Shown here: piece after piece, positions 1 to 5,572 of the stretch
Numbering within the stretch: the stretch's first letter is position 1
Layout of the letters: each line of letters opens with the position of its first letter
Source: Dehalococcoidia bacterium
GTDB taxonomy: Bacteria; Chloroflexota; Dehalococcoidia; JACVQG01
Length of the DNA stretch: 6,317 nt
Direction of reading: 5' to 3'
NCBI GenBank assembly: GCA_015661045.1
Contig: JACVQG010000088.1
Coordinates: 1 to 6,317, forward strand
Notes under the pieces: model-generated
The model's input: only the letters and a program-made list of their open reading frames with translations
The model's database searches: none
Told to the model about the DNA's origin: nothing
Program-made: the position numbers and the translations under genes

Positions 1-12
1 CTTCACGTTTCC

Positions 13-189
13 TGTCATTCTGAACGCAGTGAAGAATCTGGGGTGGAGCATCATACGTATCTGGTTGCATCTCCACCCCAGACCCTTCGCTTTGCTCAGA
101 GCTTGTGAAAAAATAGGACGGCTCCTATCTGGAGAACAATCAATTTTATATCTGGGCTTTGAATATATTCACAAACTCTCAGCATGACA
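13..189. repeat. TGTCA-ended imperfect palindromic repeat, interrupted
   Basis: The left arm (13-48) starts TGTCATTCTGAACG and ends GGGGTGGAG. The right arm is its reverse complement in two pieces, 71-99 and 183-189. Joined, the pieces give 36 bases, the same length as the left arm, and 29 of 36 positions pair; the inner 12 bp (37-48 with 71-82) pair perfectly. The loop is 49-70. The right arm is split by the element at 100-177. The form is that of a short non-coding palindromic repeat (MITE- or REP-like). No gene is visible in 1-265. A related half-copy lies at 5187-5235. Confidence 0.75.
100..177. mobile_element. 78-bp nested non-coding element with TIRs and target duplication
   Basis: The termini AGCTTGTGAA (100-109) and TTCACAAACT (168-177) are inverted repeats with one mismatch. 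They are flanked by direct copies of CTCAG at 95-99 and 178-182. Removing the element and one CTCAG restores the right arm of the surrounding palindrome to exactly the length of the left arm, which is what a transposition with 5-bp target duplication predicts. Inside is a perfect 6-bp hairpin, ATAGGA (113-118) with TCCTAT (123-128). It has no coding capacity, so it would need a transposase supplied elsewhere. The exact ends are ambiguous by one or two bases. Confidence 0.65.
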
Positions 190-265
190 AGTGTTACGCT
201 TCCTCTTTGTATGAGTCTATCCAATAATGCAAAGACCCTGAGTGAATCACCCATTGTGTTTCTAA

Positions 266-778
266 TTACTTATCCAGTCCCCTCTGAAGGCCACGTAAAT
301 ATGAAATGTCGCCGGCATGCTCGGCTGAATGAACGATAATAAGTGCAAAAACCCCTGCAATACTTATATCACCGCGCCGGGGCATATTGATCACCCTATC
401 GAACTGGGCAGCCGTCATACCTTTCAGGTACTCTACGGTCCGGGTGCGCACGGCCTCAGAATAGGCTACTAAATCCTTGATTTCCGGCACACGAAAAGCG
501 GCGATTTGCTCGACCGTTAAATGCCCCCCGCTATCGCTTACCGTCATGTTCAACTTCCGGTACCAATTCTCTGACTCCCAGACCTCAGGCTTGCCCTGAA
601 TCCTGGACTGGACGAACATGTCCTCGGACCGCGCCTGATGAAAAAAAATGAGTCCTATCGAGTTGGTTTCAGCCCCCGGCCGGAATTTCAACTCATCGGG
701 GTTTAAGCCGTCCACCGCTTTCATCGTCGCTTGTTTCACTCTGTCCAGCCCGTTTTGAATGAAATCTTTTAGCTCCAT
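266..778 (-). CDS. DinB superfamily protein (DinB_2-like)
   Basis: This 170-residue protein has the size and layout of the DinB/YfiT-like four-helix-bundle superfamily, whose members bind a divalent metal through three histidines; many are thiol-dependent S-transferases or of unknown role. The likely ligands are visible: His47 in FFHQARSED, and His150 and His154 in HSAEHAGD, matching the family's H...HxxxH spacing. The C-terminal LRGLQRG is also typical. It is cytosolic, with no signal peptide. The reading frame is open further upstream to 889, but ATG at 778 was chosen because AAGGAGAG (787-794) sits 8 bases before it and the upstream residues do not resemble the family. The leader has a 5-bp hairpin (798-802 with 808-812) just upstream of the ribosome site. 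It is transcribed divergently from the envelope operon. The substrate cannot be told. Confidence 0.85.
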   Translation of the reverse strand: MELKDFIQNGLDRVKQATMKAVDGLNPDELKFRPGAETNSIGLIFFHQARSEDMFVQSRIQGKPEVWESENWYRKLNMTVSDSGGHLTVEQIAAFRVPEIKDLVAYSEAVRTRTVEYLKGMTAAQFDRVINMPRRGDISIAGVFALIIVHSAEHAGDISYLRGLQRGLDK

Positions 779-841
779 CTTAAATTCTCTCCTTGTTCCC
801 GTATCACACGGGGAATAATAAATGTTAAGCCGTTTGGTCGA

Positions 842-870
842 ATTATAGTTGCAATTGATTAAGGGGTCAA
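842..870 (-). promoter_or_regulatory. sigma70-type promoter for the DinB gene
   Basis: On the minus strand TTGACC (870-865) is followed after exactly 17 bases by a perfect TATAAT (847-842). Transcription would start near 835, giving a leader of about 57 bases before the ATG at 778. The promoter lies inside the upstream extension of the reading frame, which supports the shorter start for the DinB protein. Confidence 0.75.
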
Positions 871-966
871 GAAAGTGGAGTTGCCACAATCTACCAACTA
901 CTTTTGTTAGCCTCTGATTTCAGGGGTTACCTTTGGACGGCTCGTGTCCAGGAGTCAAACTTTGTT

Positions 967-995
967 TTGACATATGATGGCAAAATGCATATAAT
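967..995 (+). promoter_or_regulatory. perfect-consensus sigma70 promoter for the envelope operon
   Basis: TTGACA (967-972) and TATAAT (990-995) are separated by 17 bases, so both hexamers and the spacing are ideal. Expected transcription start is near 1002, giving a leader of about 78 bases before the ATG at 1080. Two small hairpins lie just upstream: CCTCTGA/TCAGGGG at 911-926 and TGGAC (934-938) with GTCCA (946-950). They could be operator or terminator-like elements, but neither has a clear T-run. Confidence 0.8.
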
Positions 996-1079
996 TTGCG
1001 GTAGTAAGGGATACACTTAAAGTTGCTGTTTTTTCGGACTAACACGTCGAGCGACAGCTTCAAATTCCAAAGGGGTGAA

Positions 1080-3659
1080 ATGGCAACCAGGCCGACACGT
1101 CTCATCATTCTGGCTGTTACCGTGTTATTACTCACAGCCCTGCTCTCCGCGTTCATCGGACAGGGTGTGTCCCGCTATGCCGTAGCCCAGCAACCACCAA
1201 TCCCACCCACGCCCACGCGTCCCCCGACGCCTACCCCACCCGTTATCCCCACCCCGGACATACCGAAGTACTCCTTTAAAGGCCCTTCGCTGGATATCCC
1301 CAGGGAGGCCCGCCAGGCTATATCCGACAAAGACTTCATTGACGTGTTTTGCCTTACCTCGCAGTGGCAGATGGAGCTATTCTACCAGGTCATGGACATC
1401 TGGGGGCCTGGATTCGTCAAGGTCAAGGAAATTGCAACACCGATGGGCGTCCAGATGGACATCCCGGATCTTGCTGCCCTCAAAGCGCAGGGTAAAGCTA
1501 AAGTAGATGCGGTGTGCGCGGCTGCCAGCGTAGAGGCGGCTCAGTCGGCGGTGGGTGAGTTGCTAAGCTTCGGCAGCGCTACTCAAGACACGTTTCAGCA
1601 GGTAGGGAAAACGCTTGAGACCCGGTTCCGCGACGAGGGCAATAAGCTTGCGGTAAAGATTGAGAAACAAGCAAATGATTATGCCGAACAAGAGAAAACA
1701 AGACTGACTAAAGAGATGTCAGCCAAGGTTGCAGCGCTGATCCCGAAGTCTTCAGGCGGAGCCCCGCCTAACATGCAGGCAATCCAGGCGCAGATAAATA
1801 CGCTGGTGCAGCAAACCGTTGCTGAAATCACACAGAATATGGAAAAATACGTAAATGGTATCGTTGAAAAAGAAGTCGGGCCGTTTAAGCAGTTGGATGC
1901 ATTGCTCACTGACCTGGGGGCCAAATCCGTGAAGGCTAGAGCCACCGATACCCCGCGGGGCGCCGAGCTTAAGCGCCAGGCCATCGCCAAACGCAAACAG
2001 ATTGTTCAGCGTATGCTGGACGTGAATATTACTCGAGCTAAGACGGAGTTGGAGGGCGCGCGGGCGGACCTGGACCTTGCCAAACGCAACGACCCATCGG
2101 TGAAAAACGTTGACGACATCCTGGCCGAGTTGGCCCGGGACCGGCAGGCATTGGAACGGAAAATAGATACGGCTCTGGCCAGCGACGTCCCCGGCGCTGA
2201 TGCAGAAATCCAGTTCCGGGCGGCCATAGATGAGTTCGTAAACAAGTGGACAGCCCTGGCCCAGCAGGCAGAAAAACAGAGGCCCAATGCCATAACTATC
2301 CGGGATCGCGCCCGCCCACAGCTAATCCTCGCCAAAGCCCAGCTACTGGCCGGCGCCCAGTCTATCACTCTGCTACTTTCACAGTCGGCAGGTAAGACCG
2401 ATTCCCAAAGTGAGGCCGTAAATGCTCAAGCCGCACAATTAGCGGCCATGAAAGACAAGTTGAACGCCCTGGCGAGCCGTATCGACCAGGCGATAGCCAC
2501 GCTGGACAAGGTTACAGCCGACTCCCCGGTGAAGCCTCTTATGGAGCTTCTGGATGGCATTCAGAAAGAGGGCGATGCCTTGCAGAACGACATCGGAGCG
2601 GGTAAAGCCACCGCATCCAAGCGGGAGAGCGTCTTCATCCAGGCTGAGGATGAGTTAGCGGCGTTTGTAAGCAAGCCCGGCACAGAGTGGGACTCCGTAA
2701 AAGAGAATAAGCCGTCCTGGCGGGCTGGCTGGACAGGGACCGGCGACTGGTACCTCTCCCGCCAGGGTGACAAGCTTACATATAAATTCAATATACAGAA
2801 CCGCGGCGTATTCTATGTGTGGGTGCGGGACTGGGATGACGGCAAGCATCAACCCGGCTCCGGAGCTATCGATATGGAGTTCTATTGGGGGTCGGGGAGC
2901 GCCCCGCTCAAGAACGTCCCGGAGAACACCGTGCGGAATAGCCAGCACCAGTGGCACCAGGTGGGCCAGGTCACCCTGGGCGCTCCCGGTCAAATAGGCT
3001 TTTCTGTACTGAAGTCGGCCACGACGTCCAAGGCGGCCATACTGGATGCTTTCTTCCTGAGCACAGACCCTAACGAGCGCCCACCGGAAGCCCCACCAAT
3101 GCCGAAGAAGACTCAGACTGTGGAGACCATCTTAATTCAGGCAGAGGATGAAACGGCCGTGGCAGTTTCCAAACCTGGTACGAGTTGGGATTCAACCGAG
3201 GAGGTCAAACCATCGTGGCGCTCCGGATGGACCGGCACTGGCGACTGGTACCTTTCCCGTCAGGGTGACCGACTTACGTACAAGTTCAATATCCAGAAAC
3301 CGGGTACATTCTATGTATGGGTACGGGACTGGGATGATGGCAAACACCAGCCCGGATCCGGCGCAATCGACATGGACTTTTCCTTTGCGGGCGGGACAGC
3401 CCAACTTAAAAACGTCCCGGAGAACACTGTTCGTAATAGCCAGCACCAATGGCACCAGGTAGGTCAGGTTACTCTGGGCGCTGCGGGGGCGACGGGTGTA
3501 ACCGCACAGGGAGGGCCTACGGGCGGTGTTGTAGCGGCGCCGGGTAGCGGCCCGGGGCTGACTGGTGTGACTATGACAATTACCAAGCCGGCTACGACTA
3601 CCAAGGCGGCTGTGCTGGACGCCTTTTTACTGACTACCGACCCGGCTGTAAAGCCTTGA
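1080..3659 (+). CDS. exported helical protein with two C-terminal beta-sandwich-like (CBM-type) domains
   Basis: This is an 859-residue protein with no named family that I recognise. Residues 1-36 are a signal peptide or membrane anchor: Arg-containing start, hydrophobic core about 8-27, and an AVA site before Gln37. A Pro/Thr-rich linker follows (about 39-62), then a small region with Cys91 and Cys145. Residues about 150-510 are long, charged, Ala/Lys/Glu/Gln-rich helices, probably coiled coil. Two homologous domains close the protein (about 518-664 and 684-856). Each opens with IQAED and ends LDAF.L.TDP, a pattern reminiscent of CBM6/CBM35-like galactose-binding folds; sugar binding is inference. 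ATG at 1080 was chosen over an in-frame TTG at 1023 because AGGGGTGA (1071-1078) precedes it and the signal peptide then starts correctly. A consensus promoter lies upstream, and a lipoprotein gene follows after 16 bp. A surface-attached structural or adhesive role is plausible. Confidence 0.8.
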   Translation: MATRPTRLIILAVTVLLLTALLSAFIGQGVSRYAVAQQPPIPPTPTRPPTPTPPVIPTPDIPKYSFKGPSLDIPREARQAISDKDFIDVFCLTSQWQMELFYQVMDIWGPGFVKVKEIATPMGVQMDIPDLAALKAQGKAKVDAVCAAASVEAAQSAVGELLSFGSATQDTFQQVGKTLETRFRDEGNKLAVKIEKQANDYAEQEKTRLTKEMSAKVAALIPKSSGGAPPNMQAIQAQINTLVQQTVAEITQNMEKYVNGIVEKEVGPFKQLDALLTDLGAKSVKARATDTPRGAELKRQAIAKRKQIVQRMLDVNITRAKTELEGARADLDLAKRNDPSVKNVDDILAELARDRQALERKIDTALASDVPGADAEIQFRAAIDEFVNKWTALAQQAEKQRPNAITIRDRARPQLILAKAQLLAGAQSITLLLSQSAGKTDSQSEAVNAQAAQLAAMKDKLNALASRIDQAIATLDKVTADSPVKPLMELLDGIQKEGDALQNDIGAGKATASKRESVFIQAEDELAAFVSKPGTEWDSVKENKPSWRAGWTGTGDWYLSRQGDKLTYKFNIQNRGVFYVWVRDWDDGKHQPGSGAIDMEFYWGSGSAPLKNVPENTVRNSQHQWHQVGQVTLGAPGQIGFSVLKSATTSKAAILDAFFLSTDPNERPPEAPPMPKKTQTVETILIQAEDETAVAVSKPGTSWDSTEEVKPSWRSGWTGTGDWYLSRQGDRLTYKFNIQKPGTFYVWVRDWDDGKHQPGSGAIDMDFSFAGGTAQLKNVPENTVRNSQHQWHQVGQVTLGAAGATGVTAQGGPTGGVVAAPGSGPGLTGVTMTITKPATTTKAAVLDAFLLTTDPAVKP
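2631..3650 (+). repeat. tandem duplicated domain inside the exported protein
   Basis: Copy one is 2631-3071 (about 147 residues) and copy two is 3129-3650 (about 172 residues), joined by a Pro-rich linker. Shared blocks include GTGDWYLSRQGD, FYVWVRDWDDGKHQPGSGAI and LKNVPENTVRNSQHQWHQVG. At 2907-2984 versus 3405-3482, 26 codons encode identical residues yet differ at 10 third positions and nowhere else. Copy two carries about 25 extra Gly/Pro/Ala/Val/Thr residues near residues 802-829 (about 3483-3565). The duplication is therefore old and held by selection on protein sequence. Confidence 0.9.
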
Positions 3660-3675
3660 GAGAGCAGGAGATATA

Positions 3676-4368
3676 GTGGAGAGAACGAGCCATCACTGGA
3701 AGATACAGATAGCGGCAGGAGCCCTCATCCTGGCATCTTTCTTTGGCGCATGCACTGGCGAGAAGCAAGCGACTCCAACACCCGTGCCCGCAGCGCCGCC
3801 GACACCGGCGCCCACCGCCGTACCTTTGCCTGCTGCTACCTCCTCCCTTGCGCCGACACCCCGGCCAACTGTCGAGGCGACAGTTATCCCTGCGCCCCGT
3901 CCGACAGCAACGCCTGCATCAACACCGCAACCAACACCCGCTACGACCCCGGCGGCTACGGCATCTCCGCAAACTCCTACGCCAGCGCCACCACCCCCAC
4001 CCACAGCGGCGGCAACCTCCACACCCGGCGCTGCACTGGCGACATCTTCACTTAATGACGTGCTGGATAAACTCTCCTCTGTTAATCTGAATTTGGAACC
4101 ACAGCCCGTTATGGGAAACATAGAGGGACTGTCGGTGGGTGACATAGGGCTACCCTCGCAGTTGATGTCCAGTCCCGGGCTCAACCTGGACGTCCGCTTC
4201 GACGGACGTGTAGATATACAGACACCCGCAATGCCATCTTTCCCGGGTGCAGCTTCGGGCGGTTTCCCCAATATCCCGACCCCCCCTGCGGGTTTCGGTG
4301 GATTCCCGAATATACCCACTCCACCTGCGGGTTTCGGCGGTTTTCCTAATATACCGACACCCCCTTGA
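3676..4368 (+). CDS. probable Pro/Thr-rich lipoprotein with C-terminal 13-residue repeats
   Basis: This 230-residue protein belongs to no family I recognise. It starts at GTG 3676, 5 bases after AGGAG (3666-3670) and 16 bp after the upstream gene's stop, so it is probably co-transcribed. A hydrophobic stretch (about 11-25) ends in FFGAC, an imperfect lipobox with Phe at -3, making Cys26 a likely lipidation site; an uncleaved anchor is the alternative. Residues about 31-118 are a Pro/Thr/Ala low-complexity stalk. Residues about 124-190 form a small non-repetitive region (VLDKLSSVNLNLEP, then VRFDGRVDIQTP). The tail is GGFPNIPTPPAGF repeated nearly three times. The layout is an anchor, a stalk and a repeat tip outside the membrane. 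It shares a Pro/Thr linker style with its operon partner, so physical partnership is possible. A binding role for the tip is inference. Confidence 0.75.
   Translation: MERTSHHWKIQIAAGALILASFFGACTGEKQATPTPVPAAPPTPAPTAVPLPAATSSLAPTPRPTVEATVIPAPRPTATPASTPQPTPATTPAATASPQTPTPAPPPPPTAAATSTPGAALATSSLNDVLDKLSSVNLNLEPQPVMGNIEGLSVGDIGLPSQLMSSPGLNLDVRFDGRVDIQTPAMPSFPGAASGGFPNIPTPPAGFGGFPNIPTPPAGFGGFPNIPTPP
4258..4368 (+). repeat. 39-bp coding tandem repeat, about 2.8 copies
   Basis: Copies lie at 4258-4296, 4297-4335 and 4336-4368, the last cut short by the stop codon. Each encodes GGFPNIPTPPAGF (the last only to TPP). The protein units are identical although the DNA copies differ at several third positions. 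Sequence just past the stop (4369-4379, CGGGTGTTCGG) still resembles the GCGGGTTTCGG that joins earlier copies, so the array may once have been longer. Confidence 0.9.
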
Positions 4369-4379
4369 CGGGTGTTCGG
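4354..4379 (+). terminator. hairpin across the end of the lipoprotein gene, possible weak terminator
   Basis: CCGACACCC (4354-4362) pairs with GGGTGTTCGG (4370-4379), a 9-bp stem with one bulged T; the stop codon lies in the 7-base loop. No T-run follows, so it does not fit the standard intrinsic terminator. It may instead protect the 3' end of the message or be by-product structure. Confidence 0.3.
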
Positions 4380-4446
4380 AAACTGGCCCTTTGAACCCTC
4401 CCCAAATGCCCTATACCGGGTATGAAATCCTAAATCCCAAGCCTTG

Positions 4447-4464
4447 TCCCCGCGAAGGCGGGGA
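4447..4464. repeat. short GC-rich palindrome (REP-like hairpin)
   Basis: TCCCCGC (4447-4453) and GCGGGGA (4458-4464) form a perfect 7-bp stem with a GAAG loop. It lies between the envelope operon and the hicB promoter and could act as a transcription barrier. The CCCGCGAAGGCGGG-type core is common in dispersed bacterial intergenic repeats, so a repeat unit is the likeliest reading. The surrounding 4380-4480 shows no gene. Confidence 0.5.
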
Positions 4465-4482
4465 ACTAAACCCCAAATGTTA

Positions 4483-4491
4483 TGCTATAAT
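4483..4491 (+). promoter_or_regulatory. extended -10 promoter for hicBA
   Basis: TGCTATAAT is a perfect -10 hexamer (4486-4491) with the extended TGn motif before it. No good -35 box lies 16-18 bases upstream (that region is GAACTAAACC), which extended -10 promoters tolerate. Transcription would start near 4498, about 26 bases before the hicB start. No inverted-repeat operator is evident. Confidence 0.55.
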
Positions 4492-4509
4492 CAAGGCACA
4501 GAGCTTACC

Positions 4510-4518
4510 GGGAGGTGG
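4510..4518 (+). promoter_or_regulatory. strong ribosome binding site deciding the TTG start of hicB
   Basis: GGGAGGTGG lies 5 bases upstream of TTG at 4524. No in-frame ATG lies nearby, and the next Met is residue 39, inside the conserved domain. This is why the unusual TTG start is accepted. Confidence 0.65.
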
Positions 4519-4523
4519 TCTAG

Positions 4524-4829
4524 TTGACAACGAAAACCAAAGCTGGAATTAAGCAACTGAAATTTAGAGTACCTATAATTGTCGAACCTGACACACTCGG
4601 TTTCCACGCCTATTCCCCGGCGCTCAAAGGACTGCATATGGGTGGAGATACGGAGCAAGAAGCTTTGGAGAATGCCCGGAAGACAGCAAAAAATTTCCTG
4701 GAAATTATGATACAAGATGGCATTCCGATTCCTTTGAGTATATTATCCAGAGACGAGGCAAAAAAGTTACCCGGCGCAATCACAAAAGAAGGTTATTATA
4801 CCGAGGATATCACGATTAACCTTCAATGA
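4524..4829 (+). CDS. hicB: HicB-family antitoxin, short form
   Basis: This 101-residue protein matches the HicB antitoxin fold, a partial RNase H-like domain that binds and covers HicA. Recognisable elements in order are the strand FRVPIIVEPDTLGFHAYSPALKG (residues 14-36, including the family's G-[FY]-x-A-x-x-P pattern), the GDTEQEALENA helix (41-51) and IPIP near 67-70. The C-terminal 30 residues carry no obvious ribbon-helix-helix or helix-turn-helix domain, unlike long HicB proteins, so self-regulation by direct DNA binding is uncertain. It starts at TTG with a strong ribosome site. Its stop overlaps the hicA start (ATGA), and the antitoxin-first order is common outside E. coli. The DNA looks more AT-rich than the envelope operon, consistent with separate acquisition. 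Confidence 0.85.
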   Translation: MTTKTKAGIKQLKFRVPIIVEPDTLGFHAYSPALKGLHMGGDTEQEALENARKTAKNFLEIMIQDGIPIPLSILSRDEAKKLPGAITKEGYYTEDITINLQ

Positions 4830-5071
4830 AGCCGGATATTTGGGACCAACTAAAAAATATTACTGCTGCCGAACTTATTCGCGCCCTGGAAAATGATGGT
4901 TGGAAACCCCGTGTCGGAAGTGGTTCAAGAAGGATATACAAGAAAGGGTTGAACTTAGTGTCCATTCACTATCACCCGAAGAAGTCTTTTGGGAGTGACT
5001 TGCTGAAAGACCTGCTTATAGATATCGGCTGGAACGAGGAAGATTTGAAGCGGCTTAAGCTTGTAAAATAA
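4826..5071 (+). CDS. hicA: HicA-like toxin with altered catalytic motif
   Basis: This 81-residue protein has the size and order of HicA, a dsRBD-fold mRNA interferase held in check by HicB. ELIRALENDGWKPRVGSGS (residues 16-34) and the C-terminal SDLLKDLLIDIGWNEEDL (57-74) fit the family. HicA proteins normally carry GSHH or GSHR before an aromatic residue, with the first His catalytic. Here the aligned stretch is GSRRIY, so Arg35-Arg36 replace it. His48 and His50 remain in the following strand, where the family often has a P.H pattern. The protein may be a weakened toxin, a diverged subfamily using another residue, or an RNA-binding relic. The start codon overlaps the hicB stop by ATGA, with no good ribosome site of its own, so it is probably translated by coupling. 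Positions 5072-5141 after it contain no recognised gene. Confidence 0.75.
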   Translation: MKPDIWDQLKNITAAELIRALENDGWKPRVGSGSRRIYKKGLNLVSIHYHPKKSFGSDLLKDLLIDIGWNEEDLKRLKLVK

Positions 5072-5141
5072 AATGCTTGTTCCCAAACAGTAGTGTAGTG
5101 TTACCTCAAAGACCTATCTTTTTTCTCGAGACCGTTTAGTT

Positions 5142-5267
5142 TTACCTCAGCTTTAAAACCAGATTCCCCCGAAAATAGCCGCTTTTTGTCATCCAGGAGT
5201 CCCGAAGATCGGGACGAAGGATCTCAGGGTGGGGGAACACATTAGTGTCTACTACTGCCCTGATCAT
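5142..5267 (-). pseudogene. truncated PIN-domain toxin (N-terminal remnant)
   Basis: Directly after the helix-turn-helix gene, the minus strand reads TGATG, the antitoxin stop overlapping an ATG by one base. The 11 codons that follow (5235-5267) give MIRAVVDTNVF, the hallmark first strand of PIN ribonucleases including the first catalytic Asp (residue 7) and the Asn after it. Intact relatives run to about 130-150 residues and need further acidic residues that are absent here. From 5235 downward the frame runs into the repeat at 5187-5235 and continues with unrelated residues to a TAA at 5142-5144, 41 codons in all. No later PIN segment was found in any frame of 5072-5190. The toxin must be inactive. 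The likely family is the COG1569-type PIN toxin often paired with excisionase-like antitoxins. Confidence 0.65.
5187..5235. repeat. TGTCA-type repeat half-element with internal hairpin
   Basis: It begins TGTCATCC and ends GGATCTCAGGGTGGGGG. It shares its ends with the left arm of the repeat at 13-48 (TGTCAT.C ... GAAGAATCTGGGGTGG) but has a different middle, where GTCCCGA (5199-5205) and TCGGGAC (5209-5215) form a perfect 7-bp hairpin with a 3-base loop. No matching second arm is visible on either side. Its right end falls exactly where homology to PIN toxins stops. Confidence 0.6.
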
Positions 5268-5572
5268 CAATTATTACGCTGACGGATTTCAGCAATAGCT
5301 TCGGTTACATCTTTTTTTACCTCTTCAAAAGGAATTTCCTTACTTCTCTCAGCCACTACTTCCAATTGATTGAAAAGAGCTTCTTTGGCGACCGGGCTGG
5401 TGCTCGTTGCCAGAAGAAATAGCTCTACATTCACTTTTGTGACCCGGTAGTTTCGCCCTGGCCGGGAAGCGATGAGTTTACCCTCCCGGATATAACGGTA
5501 TACTGTGTCCTTGTTGAGTTGGAGATAATCGGCTACCTGTTCCGGAGTCATGACCTCTTTTAGCGCTTCCAT
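5267..5572 (-). CDS. excisionase/MerR-type helix-turn-helix protein, probable antitoxin
   Basis: This is a 101-residue DNA-binding protein (102 if the first of two adjacent ATGs is used). Its HTH_17/excisionase-type domain spans about residues 8-54: MTPEQVADYLQLNKDTVYRY is the helix-turn-helix, and EGKLIASRPGRNYRV is the wing. The second ATG (5572) is preferred because AGGAGG (5579-5584) is 6 bases away from it but only 3 from the ATG at 5575. The C-terminal part, FEEVKKDVTEAIAEIRQR, is a charged helix like the toxin-binding tails of antitoxins paired with PIN toxins. The broken PIN gene starts at its stop codon, which supports the antitoxin role. With the toxin lost it may survive as an orphan regulator. 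No clear promoter was found; a TACAAT -10 candidate lies about 45 bases upstream, with a poor -35. The 205-bp gap to the next gene shows nothing firm. Confidence 0.8.
   Translation of the reverse strand: MEALKEVMTPEQVADYLQLNKDTVYRYIREGKLIASRPGRNYRVTKVNVELFLLATSTSPVAKEALFNQLEVVAERSKEIPFEEVKKDVTEAIAEIRQRNN

Noticed and set aside
103..174. TTGTGAA and TTCACAA halves resembling a redox-regulator (Rex) operator
   Set aside because: A Rex site has the halves within about 18 bases. Here they are about 58 bases apart and form the ends of an inserted element.
779..889. Upstream extension of the DinB frame
   Set aside because: It contains the promoter and ribosome site of the shorter gene, and its residues do not resemble the family.
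1023..1079. TTG start for the large exported protein
   Set aside because: It would put 19 polar residues before the signal peptide; ATG 1080 has a ribosome site and a proper signal sequence.
3693..4319. Long open frame on the minus strand under the lipoprotein gene
   Set aside because: Its Gly/Val/Ala-rich low-complexity sequence is the mirror of the Pro/Thr-rich coding strand, and it has no ribosome site or family match.
4440..4470. CRISPR repeat
   Set aside because: There is a single GC-rich palindrome with no regularly spaced copies.
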